Assembly (NCBI GenBank): GCA_028098005.1
Contig: JAOHFM010000010.1
Span: 1 to 37,695, forward strand
From: Psychrosphaera sp.
GTDB taxonomy: Bacteria > Pseudomonadota > Gammaproteobacteria > Enterobacterales > Alteromonadaceae
DNA: 37,695 nt
Reading direction: 5' to 3'
The translations under genes and the position numbers were made by a program. Shown in pieces: positions 27,976 to 35,861 of the stretch (position 1 is its first letter; every line of letters starts with the position of its first letter). The notes under the pieces are model-generated. The model had not been told where the DNA came from. It saw only the letters and a list, made by a program, of their open reading frames with translations, and did not search any database.

Positions 27976-28575
27976 CTACCCTACTAAGTCTAAACTTCTT
28001 GACGCTGTTAACGCATTGAACCAGCTATCTATATCCATTGAGTTTGGACGTTCTACACTATGGATATTCACTATATTTGAATGGTTAGTAACTTTTAGTT
28101 CTGCCTCTGGCTCAAACTGTTCACTGTTTTCGTCAATTAGTGGATTTACGGTCCTTTGCTTAACATTGTAATCTAAGTTGTCTATTAACTTTTGATCAAA
28201 CATTTGGCGCTTATAAGATAAAGGTTCAGGCTTCATTGTATTTTCAAGCCTTACATCTTGAAAGTACCCCCTAGATATTAATTCATTTTGGTGTGTTGAG
28301 CGAACGCCATTACTTTTTCCATAAAGCGGTGTTTTTGGACAGGTATAAATGTCCGCAATTTTCTTATTTACGAGCGGTGATGGTGTTGAAACTTGTTGAA
28401 ACTGATCAAATTCTGTTGCGTCCTTCGTTAGCATAGACAACAACATCTTAAAACTGCCACTGTCAGAGGTATCTACCGCTTTTCTAATATCTGCATAATA
28501 AGCAGACTCGCGAACTACGTGAGGCCCTTGATGCCTGTTGGCATTTTCATGACTGTAATCTACATTAATTGACAC
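27976..28575 (-). CDS. Uncharacterised protein, possibly VC2046/SO_2500 type
   Basis: The 199-residue soluble protein has no signal peptide or membrane helix. Visible elements are SGSFKMLLSMLTKDATEFDQF near residues 40-60, a long polar middle rich in Asn, Gln and Lys, and a C-terminal DIDSWFNALTASRSLDL. The first of these resembles the small gammaproteobacterial family called VC2046/SO_2500, but this is recalled similarity, not a search result. No catalytic motif is seen. It lies 53 bases upstream of ydiJ on the same strand and is divergent from the tRNA-Tyr gene. Function is unknown. Confidence 0.6.
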   Translation of the reverse strand: MSINVDYSHENANRHQGPHVVRESAYYADIRKAVDTSDSGSFKMLLSMLTKDATEFDQFQQVSTPSPLVNKKIADIYTCPKTPLYGKSNGVRSTHQNELISRGYFQDVRLENTMKPEPLSYKRQMFDQKLIDNLDYNVKQRTVNPLIDENSEQFEPEAELKVTNHSNIVNIHSVERPNSMDIDSWFNALTASRSLDLVG

Positions 28576-28644
28576 AATGGCTACTTCTTTAAAACCCTAA
28601 CTAGTCATTATTTCGGCAGTCGTCAATTTTTCTTTAATTATTTG

Positions 28645-28672
28645 TTTACAGAATTATTTTCTTTGCTATTAT
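28645..28672 (+). promoter_or_regulatory. Promoter of tRNA-Tyr
   Basis: TTTACA (28645-28650), a 16-base spacer and TATTAT (28667-28672) lie 12 bases before the first base of the mature tRNA, which leaves a short 5' leader of about six bases. Confidence 0.6.
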
Positions 28673-28684
28673 GCCTCTCGTTCT

Positions 28685-28769
28685 GGAGGGGTTCCCGAGT
28701 GGCCAAAGGGATCAGACTGTAAATCTGACGGTTCTACCTTCGGTGGTTCGAATCCACCTCCCTCCACCA
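28685..28769 (+). tRNA. tRNA-Tyr (GTA)
   Basis: The 85-base cloverleaf has acceptor arms GGAGGGG and TCCCTCC, the anticodon arm CAGACTGTAAATCTG with anticodon GTA, a long variable arm, the T-arm GGTGG-TTCGAAT-CCACC and an encoded CCA end. The long variable arm and the close likeness to E. coli tRNA-Tyr in the D-arm and anticodon arm settle the identity. It is a single gene with its own promoter and terminator. Confidence 0.98.
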
Positions 28770-28775
28770 CATTTC

Positions 28776-28809
28776 AAAAAAAAGGCACAACATATGTTGT
28801 GCCTTTTTT
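28776..28809 (+). terminator. Terminator after tRNA-Tyr
   Basis: A 20-base perfect palindrome, GGCACAACAT mirrored at 28784-28803, is flanked by an A-run before and six T residues after. It ends the tRNA transcript and could act on both strands. Confidence 0.88.
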
Positions 28810-28923
28810 GATCCTCATACCCTCTATTCTAATGATTCTCATAAAAATTACCCTTCTATATTTGTAAATTATCCATTTCGGTTATATACCTTTAAGACAT
28901 TAATTGTTTTTAAGGTCTCAACA

Positions 28924-30033
28924 ATGCGAACTAATGTTTATTTAGCAACTGCTATTTGTACATTGCTCGCACATGGAAGTGCTAAAGCCGACATCGATTT
29001 TACAGGCTTTGCGAGTATTACAGCAGGCAAAGTTTTAAGCGGTGATGGTGTACCTCACTATGACGTACCTCCTACGTTCCTAGCCGACTACCCTATTGTA
29101 TCGGCTTACAGTGAGGACTTGTCCTTTAGACAAGAAAGCTTATTTGGGCTTCAAGTTAAAGCAACCTTAGCTGAAGGCCTGTCCGCGACCGCTCAGGTTG
29201 TTTCAAGGGGTTCAGATAGTTTCGACACAACATTTGAGTGGGCTTACTTGTCGTATGAAATAAATGATCAATGGACAATACAAGCGGGAAAAAAACGTTT
29301 ACCACTCTTCTACTATTCAGATTTTTATGACGTTGGGTTTGCATATGTATGGTTAAGACCGCCAGCTGACACCTATACTTGGCAAGTTTTTAACTATAAT
29401 GGGATAAATGCACTTTATTCTGGCCAAGTGGGCGACTGGTCAATCAGTAGTAATTTTTACACCGGTAAGGAAGAAAGTGAAAATAATAGATTATTAAGCC
29501 AATTCTTTTTTATTGAGCCGACAACAGAGATTTGGAAAGACATTTTTGGCGCGGTATTTAACGCAAGTAATGATTGGTTAGAACTACGATTTACTGCCAT
29601 GACCTATACAAACGAGCGATATCGCAGCGGTGTTCAACAAACCTGGGGCGGAAAGACCGAACGTGATGGTACCTTTTTAGGAGTAGCTATAAACGCAACT
29701 TGGGGTGATACATTTCTACTTACCGAAATAAACCAACTTGAATTAGATGACGATGGACAACTTGATTCATTAATGGTCAGTATTGGCCATAACTTTGGAA
29801 CCTTCACTCCATATCTATCATATTCTAAGCTTGATCAAACGGGTGACTACTTAGACGGTTCACCTATTAGTGATGGCGAGGATCACGATACGGCCTCCGT
29901 TGGCGTCCGTTATGACTTCCATCCATCGGCTGCATTTAAGGTTCAATATGATGTTGTTAACGATAATTCATATGAATATGCAGTAGCTGGTGACAGTAAA
30001 GCACTTACATTTGGTATAGATTTAGTTTTCTAG
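28924..30033 (+). CDS. Outer-membrane porin
   Basis: The 369-residue protein has a signal peptide (cleavage after AKA, residue 22), then DIDFTGFASITAG. It continues as alternating amphipathic strands rich in Trp, Tyr and Phe, and ends in the beta-barrel signature ITFG..LVF-type final strand with C-terminal Phe. GKKRLPLFYYSDFYDVGFAYVWLRPP is recognisable in porins of marine gammaproteobacteria. The segment SGDGVPHYDVPP may form an external loop. It is followed 10 bases later by a periplasmic binding-like protein, so the two are one operon. The solute is not known; the neighbour suggests an anion such as phosphate. Confidence 0.85.
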   Translation: MRTNVYLATAICTLLAHGSAKADIDFTGFASITAGKVLSGDGVPHYDVPPTFLADYPIVSAYSEDLSFRQESLFGLQVKATLAEGLSATAQVVSRGSDSFDTTFEWAYLSYEINDQWTIQAGKKRLPLFYYSDFYDVGFAYVWLRPPADTYTWQVFNYNGINALYSGQVGDWSISSNFYTGKEESENNRLLSQFFFIEPTTEIWKDIFGAVFNASNDWLELRFTAMTYTNERYRSGVQQTWGGKTERDGTFLGVAINATWGDTFLLTEINQLELDDDGQLDSLMVSIGHNFGTFTPYLSYSKLDQTGDYLDGSPISDGEDHDTASVGVRYDFHPSAAFKVQYDVVNDNSYEYAVAGDSKALTFGIDLVF

Positions 30034-30043
30034 GGGAAAATAA

Positions 30044-30448
30044 ATGAAGAAACTTTTATTAATATTTACAGCACTATCGTTTAACACATTTGCAGAAGTT
30101 GCAGTTATTGTCCACCCATCTAATGGTTCATCCTTAGATGAAAAGTCCGTAGCTCGTATCTTTACTGGTAAAATGAAGTCATTTCCAAATGGCGACCAAA
30201 TTATTCCTGTCAACCTAGACAATAGCCAAGCCGCCACTTCGGAATTTAACGAAAAGGTATTGAAGCGGTCTGAAAGTCAGTTAAAAGCATATTGGTCAAA
30301 GCTTGTTTTTACAGGTAAAGGAACTCCTCCTCAGTCTGTATCCAGCGCGGAAGAAGTTATTAAGCTTGTATCTACAAACCCAAGTGTTATCGGATATATC
30401 GATGCGTCTAAAGTGACAGGCGACGTCAAGGTCGTTACAAAATTTTAA
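30044..30448 (+). CDS. Single-domain PstS-like periplasmic binding protein
   Basis: The 134-residue protein has a signal peptide (cleavage after TFA, residue 17). The mature 117 residues match part of the phosphate-binding PstS fold: SLDEKSVARIFTGKMKSFPNGDQIIPVNLD, then LKAYWSKLVFTGKGTPPQSV and VISTNP-like VSTNPSVIGYIDAS. Full PstS proteins are about 300 residues with two lobes, so this is a one-lobe version. No permease or ATPase follows; a terminator does. It probably works with the porin 10 bases upstream, perhaps as a periplasmic acceptor or sensor of phosphate. No Pho box was seen upstream of the porin. Confidence 0.8.
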   Translation: MKKLLLIFTALSFNTFAEVAVIVHPSNGSSLDEKSVARIFTGKMKSFPNGDQIIPVNLDNSQAATSEFNEKVLKRSESQLKAYWSKLVFTGKGTPPQSVSSAEEVIKLVSTNPSVIGYIDASKVTGDVKVVTKF

Positions 30449-30473
30449 TGACTGAACAAAACAAATAGCAATA

Positions 30474-30508
30474 AAAAACCCAGATTCTATAGCAGAATCT
30501 GGGTTTTT
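30474..30508. terminator. Bidirectional terminator
   Basis: CCCAGATTCT (30479-30488), loop ATAGC and AGAATCTGGG (30494-30503) are flanked by A-run and T-run. It ends the porin operon and the convergent bkd operon. Confidence 0.88.
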
Positions 30509-30535
30509 ATTATCTTAAAGAATTAGATGCTTTAG

Positions 30536-32137
30536 TTACATCATATCCATGATCATAGACGAAGGGTTTTCTAGATACTTTGTCCACAAATTGTTAAAGC
30601 GAGCAATGGTGCCCCCATCGATTATACGATGATCGCCTGACCAACTTACGTTCATTAACCTTCTAGCTTCCACTTCACCTTTATCGTTAAATCTAGGTAG
30701 CAACTGCATTTTACCTAAGGCGACAATTGCAACTTCTGGCTTGTTAATAATCGGAGTCGCGGTTGTGCCGCCTAAAGCACCAATATTCGATATTGAAATT
30801 GTGCCGCCTTTAAGCTGTTCTGGAGACAACCTTCCAGCGCGAGCTTGTTCAGTAACTTCAGTCATCTTAATCGCAATTTCTTTAATGCTTAAAGATTCGC
30901 AACCTTTAATATTAGGCACTAGTAGCCCTACTTTAGAATCAACAGCCATACCAATATTATGTTCAGAATAATAAGTCAACTCAGTGCAATCTGCATTTGG
31001 CTTAGAGTTCATTATCGGGAACTGTTTCATCGCCAAAGACATCGCTTTCATGAAGAAAGGCATCATGGTTAACTTAATACCTTGCGCTTCATATTCTGGC
31101 TTCAACTGTTTTCTAAGAGCGTATAGCGCAGTTAAATCAATCTCATCTGAGTAAGTAAAGTGAGGTATCGTTGACACTGAGTCTTGCATTGCTTTTGCCA
31201 TTGCAGACTTAACACCACGAATCGGCTCAACTCTTGTAGATTGAGTGGCCTTTTCAGCTGCCTCTTTATCCAAAGATGAAGCCGGCACAGCAGAAGTTTG
31301 TTTAGGAGCGTTGTGATTTAATAAGTCTTGCTTATAAACTCGTCCTTTAGCGCCTGTGCCCTGAACCATAGTGATATCTAAGTTCATTTCTCTAGCTAAA
31401 CGTCTTACCGCCGGAGAAGCCACCGCTCTTTTACCATTAGGTAATGTTTTATTTGAATCGACTTGCGCAGAAGAAGTTGAGTTTTGAGCGTTGTTAGCAA
31501 CTGTCTCTTCAGGTTTAACTGGTTGAGTGGAACTTTCAGCCTGAACTGTAGTATTTCCGGCTACTGCAATTGCAAATAACGGTTGATGTACAATGGCTAT
31601 TTCACCTTTTTGGTAATAAAGTTTAGCTACCGTACCATCACTTTTGGCTGGAATTTCAACCATTGCTTTATCAGTCATCACTTCACAAATTGGCTGGTCT
31701 TCTTTAACCGTATCGCCTTCTGCAACTAGCCATTCAACGACTTCACACTCTACAATTCCTTCACCAATGTCTGGCAAAAGAAAGTCTTCTAATATCGTGC
31801 CACTAGATTTTGAATCATCTAGCTTTTGTTCTTGAACTGAATTGCCACTGGTTTCTGTCGTCACAGCTTTTATTGAAGATTCAGAAGTAACTTCGCCGCC
31901 TGACTCTTCAATCGCAAACAATGGACCATGAACTTTTGCTATTTCACCTTTTTGGTAATATAACTTAGCGATGACACCATCGCTCTTAGCTGGTATTTCT
32001 ACCATGGCTTTGTCAGTCATCACTTCACAAATAGGTTGGTCTTCTTTGACCGTGTCGCCCTCTGCTACTAACCATTCAACAACTTCACACTCTACAATAC
32101 CTTCACCAATGTCTGGCAAAATAAAATCAGTACTCAT
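30536..32137 (-). CDS. bkdB: Branched-chain alpha-keto acid dehydrogenase E2 (two lipoyl domains)
   Basis: The 533-residue acyltransferase has two lipoyl domains (about 3-78 and 117-192) with lipoyl lysines K43 and K157 in MTDKAMVEIPAK. An Ala/Ser/Gln-rich linker follows, then an E3/E1-binding domain (about 237-274, SPAVRRLAREMNLD) and the catalytic domain ending in DHRIIDGG with His503 and Asp507. It transfers the branched acyl group to CoA in the core of the complex. The two lipoyl domains agree at 67 of 72 residues. ATG at 32137 with GGAG upstream; last gene of the bkd operon. No E3 gene follows, so a shared dihydrolipoamide dehydrogenase must serve. A 2-oxoisovalerate substrate is inferred from E1. 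Confidence 0.92.
   Translation of the reverse strand: MSTDFILPDIGEGIVECEVVEWLVAEGDTVKEDQPICEVMTDKAMVEIPAKSDGVIAKLYYQKGEIAKVHGPLFAIEESGGEVTSESSIKAVTTETSGNSVQEQKLDDSKSSGTILEDFLLPDIGEGIVECEVVEWLVAEGDTVKEDQPICEVMTDKAMVEIPAKSDGTVAKLYYQKGEIAIVHQPLFAIAVAGNTTVQAESSTQPVKPEETVANNAQNSTSSAQVDSNKTLPNGKRAVASPAVRRLAREMNLDITMVQGTGAKGRVYKQDLLNHNAPKQTSAVPASSLDKEAAEKATQSTRVEPIRGVKSAMAKAMQDSVSTIPHFTYSDEIDLTALYALRKQLKPEYEAQGIKLTMMPFFMKAMSLAMKQFPIMNSKPNADCTELTYYSEHNIGMAVDSKVGLLVPNIKGCESLSIKEIAIKMTEVTEQARAGRLSPEQLKGGTISISNIGALGGTTATPIINKPEVAIVALGKMQLLPRFNDKGEVEARRLMNVSWSGDHRIIDGGTIARFNNLWTKYLENPSSMIMDMM
31568..32125 (-). repeat. Tandem duplication of the lipoyl-domain coding sequence
   Basis: Bases 31910-32125 and 31568-31783 encode near-identical lipoyl domains 114 codons apart, and the DNA is also highly similar, differing mostly at third positions. 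Confidence 0.85.
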
Positions 32138-32152
32138 TTTTAATTCTCCAGA

Positions 32153-33130
32153 TTAGTAGTTAATAGAGCGTTTTATCGCTTCGTAAACTTTAAGGTGATC
32201 GGCCATATATTCTTTTTCATGCGCTAATGGATAAGGTGTATCAAGTCCGCAAACTCTTTCAATTGGCGACTCTAAATGTAAGAAACACTCGTCTTGAATT
32301 GTTGCTGCAATTTCAGAAGCAAAACCACCCGTTAATGGGGCTTCTTGAGAAACCACTAAGCGTCCTGTTTTAATAACCGACTGAGATACCGTTTCAACAT
32401 CCCAAGGTGCTACGGTACGTAAGTCAATAATTTCACAAGAAATGCCATCCTTAGACGCCATTTCTGCGGCTTTTTCTAACATTTCAACTTGAGCACCCCA
32501 AGCTAATAAAGTGATGTCAGAACCTTGTTGAACAATTTCAGCTTTACCCAATGGAATTGTATATTTTCCTTCAGGTACCTCTCCAACTGATGCTCTATAT
32601 AATCTTTTCGGTTCAAAGAAGATTACTGGGTCATTGCTTTCCAAACTCGCCGCCAATAAGCCTTTTGCTTGATATGCGTTTCGAGGGAAAACTAACTTTA
32701 AGCCTGGAGTATGAGCAAAATAAGCTTCTGGTGACTGTGAGTGATATAAACCACCATGAATGCCTCCACCGTATGGTGTACGAATTACTAGGTTGCCAAC
32801 ATTAAACTCATTACCAGAACGGAAACGAAATTTAGCAGTTTCATTAACTATTTGGTCAAAGGCTGGAAAAATATAATCCGCAAACTGAATTTCTGGAATA
32901 GCTAACGTACCTTGAGCGGCCAAGCCATTGGCAAAACCTAAGATACCTTGCTCAACAAGTGGCGTGTTGAAAACTCGGTCTTTACCAAACTTTTCTTGTA
33001 AACCACTGGTTGCTCTAAATACACCGCCAAATGCGCCAACGTCTTCACCAAACACACAGGCGTTTTCATTTTCTTCCATGGCAATTGCTAACGCAGAGTT
33101 GATTGCCTGTAACATATTCATTTTAGCCAT
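32153..33130 (-). CDS. Branched-chain keto acid dehydrogenase E1 beta
   Basis: The 325-residue subunit matches the transketolase-pyrimidine and C-terminal domains of 2-oxo acid dehydrogenase E1 beta. Landmarks are [33 protein letters not shown], and [19 protein letters not shown], then [12 protein letters not shown] and [12 protein letters not shown]. With E1 alpha it forms the thiamin-diphosphate enzyme that decarboxylates the branched 2-oxo acids of Val, Leu and Ile. The ATG overlaps the E1 alpha stop by one base (TAATG), with GAGGAG just upstream inside E1 alpha. E2 follows 15 bases later. Confidence 0.95.
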   Translation of the reverse strand: MAKMNMLQAINSALAIAMEENENACVFGEDVGAFGGVFRATSGLQEKFGKDRVFNTPLVEQGILGFANGLAAQGTLAIPEIQFADYIFPAFDQIVNETAKFRFRSGNEFNVGNLVIRTPYGGGIHGGLYHSQSPEAYFAHTPGLKLVFPRNAYQAKGLLAASLESNDPVIFFEPKRLYRASVGEVPEGKYTIPLGKAEIVQQGSDITLLAWGAQVEMLEKAAEMASKDGISCEIIDLRTVAPWDVETVSQSVIKTGRLVVSQEAPLTGGFASEIAATIQDECFLHLESPIERVCGLDTPYPLAHEKEYMADHLKVYEAIKRSINY

Positions 33131-34341
33131 TACTTAGTCTCCTCTATACGACTTGCAGTAGCAGGATAAGCTTCTGGGTACTTCAAAATGTGTTGTTTTA
33201 GTTGCTCGTATTGCTTTTGTAAGTGCAAAGGAACGTCTTCATAAACATCAGTTACTATTTCTTCTAGCGCTGGTTTAGCAACTTTCTCAGCTACTTTTAA
33301 AGCACTTAAGACATCCGCCTTGATTTTTTCTTTAGCAGCTTCGTCTTCAGCTTCATCAAGCCAACCTTGCTTTAACATGTACTTTCTAAAGCGTTCAATT
33401 GGACAATTGGCTCGGAACGTTTCTTCTTCTTCTTTTTCTCGATAGCCAGTAGGATCATCTGAACTTGAGTGAGCCGCTAAACGATATGCAATAGACTCAA
33501 TAAGTACAGGTGCATTGTTTTCTACCGCAAACTCTCTTGCTTTCTTAACGGCTTCATAAACAGCCAGTACGTCAACACCATCTACGCGCAATGCTTTCAT
33601 TCCATAGCCAACAGCTCTCACTGCAATGCCATCACCTTTAAACTGCTCAGAAGCAGGGGTTGATATTGCGTAGCCATTATTTCTCGCAAAGAATAACGTT
33701 GGCGCGCTATGCACAGCGGCCATATTTAGGCCAGCGTGGAAGTCACCTTCAGATGCAGCTCCTTCGCCAAAATAACAAATTGTGCAAGCCTTATCGCCTT
33801 TCAGCTTTTGACCATAGGCGTAACCCGCCGCTTGAGGAATTTGCGTACCTAACGGTGAAGAAATAGTTGAGTAGTTTAATTCTTTTGAACCATAGTGAAT
33901 CGGCATTTGACGGCCTTTACCAAAGTCTTTTTCGTTCGAAAAGTTTTGGTGCATGAATTGCTCTAGCGTAAAGCCACGATACGCCAATGCAGCTTGTTCG
34001 CGGTACTGTGCAAAAATCATGTCTTTATCTTCAAGGGCAGCCGCACTGCCAGTAACAGCTGCTTCTTCACCTAAGCATTGCATGTAAAAGCTTACACGGC
34101 CTTGACGTTGTGCCGCTAACATACGTTCATCGAAAACACGAATAAAACGCATCGTTTCGTAAATACGAATCGCCGTCTCTTTATCCATAGATGAAGCTTG
34201 TGCGTCTTTATAAAGCTCGCCATTATCATCTAACATTTTAAATGTTGGAATCTCCAACGCGTGTTCATCTACGAACTCCAAATGTAACGTGTCATTTTTT
34301 GACGTGTTATTTGGATTATCGACATTTAATAACTTAGCCAT
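33130..34341 (-). CDS. Branched-chain keto acid dehydrogenase E1 alpha
   Basis: The 403-residue subunit has the thiamin-diphosphate motif, read as GEGAASEGD at about 192-200 (Glu in place of the usual Asp) and ending in NN at 221-222. It also has the branched-chain type loop [16 protein letters not shown] near residue 290, which in mitochondrial BCKDH holds the regulatory serines. The first 50 residues form an extra acidic arm. Length and motifs favour the branched-chain rather than pyruvate enzyme. The ATG at 34341 has AAGGGGA about 9 bases upstream. It is the first gene of the bkd operon; a 287-base gap lies before it. Confidence 0.94.
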   Translation of the reverse strand: MAKLLNVDNPNNTSKNDTLHLEFVDEHALEIPTFKMLDDNGELYKDAQASSMDKETAIRIYETMRFIRVFDERMLAAQRQGRVSFYMQCLGEEAAVTGSAAALEDKDMIFAQYREQAALAYRGFTLEQFMHQNFSNEKDFGKGRQMPIHYGSKELNYSTISSPLGTQIPQAAGYAYGQKLKGDKACTICYFGEGAASEGDFHAGLNMAAVHSAPTLFFARNNGYAISTPASEQFKGDGIAVRAVGYGMKALRVDGVDVLAVYEAVKKAREFAVENNAPVLIESIAYRLAAHSSSDDPTGYREKEEEETFRANCPIERFRKYMLKQGWLDEAEDEAAKEKIKADVLSALKVAEKVAKPALEEIVTDVYEDVPLHLQKQYEQLKQHILKYPEAYPATASRIEETK

Positions 34342-34433
34342 TTAGACTTGTCCCCTTTCAATGCAAAGCTACCAATCTAATAGTCAGTATTACTGCTTTT
34401 GCAATTGCTATTATTTTAGATTATTTATATTGA

Positions 34434-34605
34434 GCAGGACTTTACCTGTGACAGGCTATACGTTCAATTTTTAGGGCTTTTAGAGTAAATAGTTTAGGAA
34501 TGAAAAGTGTTCAGAAAAATTGCCACTTTTGGCTAATTATTAAGCCAGGGTGAATAAGAATGCCCAACCTGGTCCTGTTAAGCTAATAAACAGGCCAGGT
34601 TTTTT
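34434..34605 (+). ncRNA. Possible plus-strand small RNA with terminator
   Basis: The 287-base gap between astE and the E1 alpha gene, both on the minus strand, carries a terminator reading the other way. TTGCAA (34399-34404), a 17-base spacer and TATTTA (34422-34427) make a moderate plus-strand promoter. Three hairpins follow: AAAAGTG/CACTTTT (34503-34530), GGCT/AGCC (34531-34546), and the terminator at 34566-34605. No open frame of note is present. The 172-base transcript is inference. Confidence 0.35.
34566..34605 (+). terminator. Strong plus-strand terminator with no obvious gene
   Basis: AACCTGG-T-CCTGTT pairs with AACAGGCCAGGTT in a 13-bp stem with one bulged T, a 9-base loop, and six T residues after it on the plus strand. 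On the minus strand no T-run follows, so it does not fit astE. Confidence 0.7.
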
Positions 34606-34628
34606 ATTCTCTAATTCAAAAGTTGAGC

Positions 34629-35714
34629 TTAAACTAAATTGTCCGAAATATCGGTTGGTAACACGGTTAATAAAGCTCTTTGACCAATAGCGACATGGGC
34701 ATTAGGAAATACAATCGCTTCACCTTCTTCAATTGCTAAAATAGGTTTGCCCTGTTCTTTTGCGAGCTCATCACCTTTCGCAAACTCGGTAAAGTTAGCA
34801 ACATTATCGGCAAAGGACAGCTCAAATGAATCGTCCGTTTTATTGATCTCTCTATACACAGTCATTATTTGATAATTGGCAGCATCAAAGGCCTCACCAT
34901 CAAACAACTGGCCTTGTAATAGGTTTATTAATGTTTCTTTTGCGGCCGCAAACTTAGATTGATCATTTTCACCGAAGGGACGCACCTTTCCTAACTCTAC
35001 CGTAAAGGAATTGGCGTTATGCTGCTTTGAAGAATAGTAACTGAAAGTGGTGGCAGGCTTTTCCATCAGTAAAAAAGTGGTAACGCCCATAGCGCGTAAG
35101 ATTTCAAACTGTTGCTTTTTCCATGGTTTTCCGTGAATAAATGGATACACCGCGAATTTTTCATGAGCAGAGTCTCTAATGGCTGTATGCAAATCATAGT
35201 GAGTTCGTTCAGCCTCTGGGTGTAATTCAAAAAAGCGCGTCACATACTCTTCAAGTTTTGCAGCCCTTTCACATTCTTTGTTTTCAAAACTTAGCGCTTG
35301 CTTCGTTGTCTCATCAATTTTTGTATGGCGACCACTAAAAAGTCTATTTAAATTTTCGTCAACAAAACGCTCGCCAATATTAATTGCTGCTGGGTTACCA
35401 TAAATGAAAAGAACTGGGTGCTTTATCGTCAGCGTATTGCTAACTAGACCATTGATGATGTCAGTGCAGATCTCAATTGGTGCGGTTTCATTACCGTGAA
35501 TAGCTGAAGAAAAAACAAACGCCTTTTCTGTCTTAGTCTCAGTGTTTACTTTGTCATTACGCTCTGAATTTTTTGGTGAAAAGTAAATAACACCTGTGTC
35601 CCATACTTGAACATTATAAAGTTCATTCGGAACGGTAAACGCATCTAAATGCCATTCATTATTTCTGGTAATCGTAAGGAAGTCTGGTGAAACTAAATCA
35701 AAGGTCGTAGTCAT
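34629..35714 (-). CDS. astE: Succinylglutamate desuccinylase
   Basis: The 361-residue zinc enzyme belongs to the AstE/aspartoacylase family. Zinc ligands are in HGNE (H73, E76) and DLHTAIR (H176), with NPAAI, RFVDENLNRLF and ELGKVRPFGEN as family landmarks. It splits N-succinylglutamate to succinate and glutamate, the last step of the arginine succinyltransferase pathway. Length is near that of other AstE proteins. The other ast genes are not in the window; in several marine gammaproteobacteria astE is separate from the rest. The gene stands alone between glgP and bkd, on the same strand as both. Confidence 0.92.
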   Translation of the reverse strand: MTTTFDLVSPDFLTITRNNEWHLDAFTVPNELYNVQVWDTGVIYFSPKNSERNDKVNTETKTEKAFVFSSAIHGNETAPIEICTDIINGLVSNTLTIKHPVLFIYGNPAAINIGERFVDENLNRLFSGRHTKIDETTKQALSFENKECERAAKLEEYVTRFFELHPEAERTHYDLHTAIRDSAHEKFAVYPFIHGKPWKKQQFEILRAMGVTTFLLMEKPATTFSYYSSKQHNANSFTVELGKVRPFGENDQSKFAAAKETLINLLQGQLFDGEAFDAANYQIMTVYREINKTDDSFELSFADNVANFTEFAKGDELAKEQGKPILAIEEGEAIVFPNAHVAIGQRALLTVLPTDISDNLV

Positions 35715-35812
35715 GTAGGGAATAGTCCTGAACGTATAGAAGTTGACGAATCGCTATATTACCAAATACAAGCAATTTACATAACCCCAGCAAAACGGCA
35801 AATTCTTAATAC

Positions 35813-35841
35813 AAAAAAAGCCCAGCAGAACTGGGCTTTAT
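35813..35841 (-). terminator. Terminator after glgP
   Basis: On the minus strand AAGCCCAG, a five-base loop and CTGGGCTT are followed by a run of seven T residues, starting about 20 bases after the glgP stop. Confidence 0.85.
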
Positions 35842-35861
35842 AAATGCGTTAACGAAGCGTT

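Noticed and set aside
28828..28846. Fur-box-like sequence before the porin
   Set aside because: Only about 12 of 19 positions agree with the consensus, which is common by chance in AT-rich DNA.
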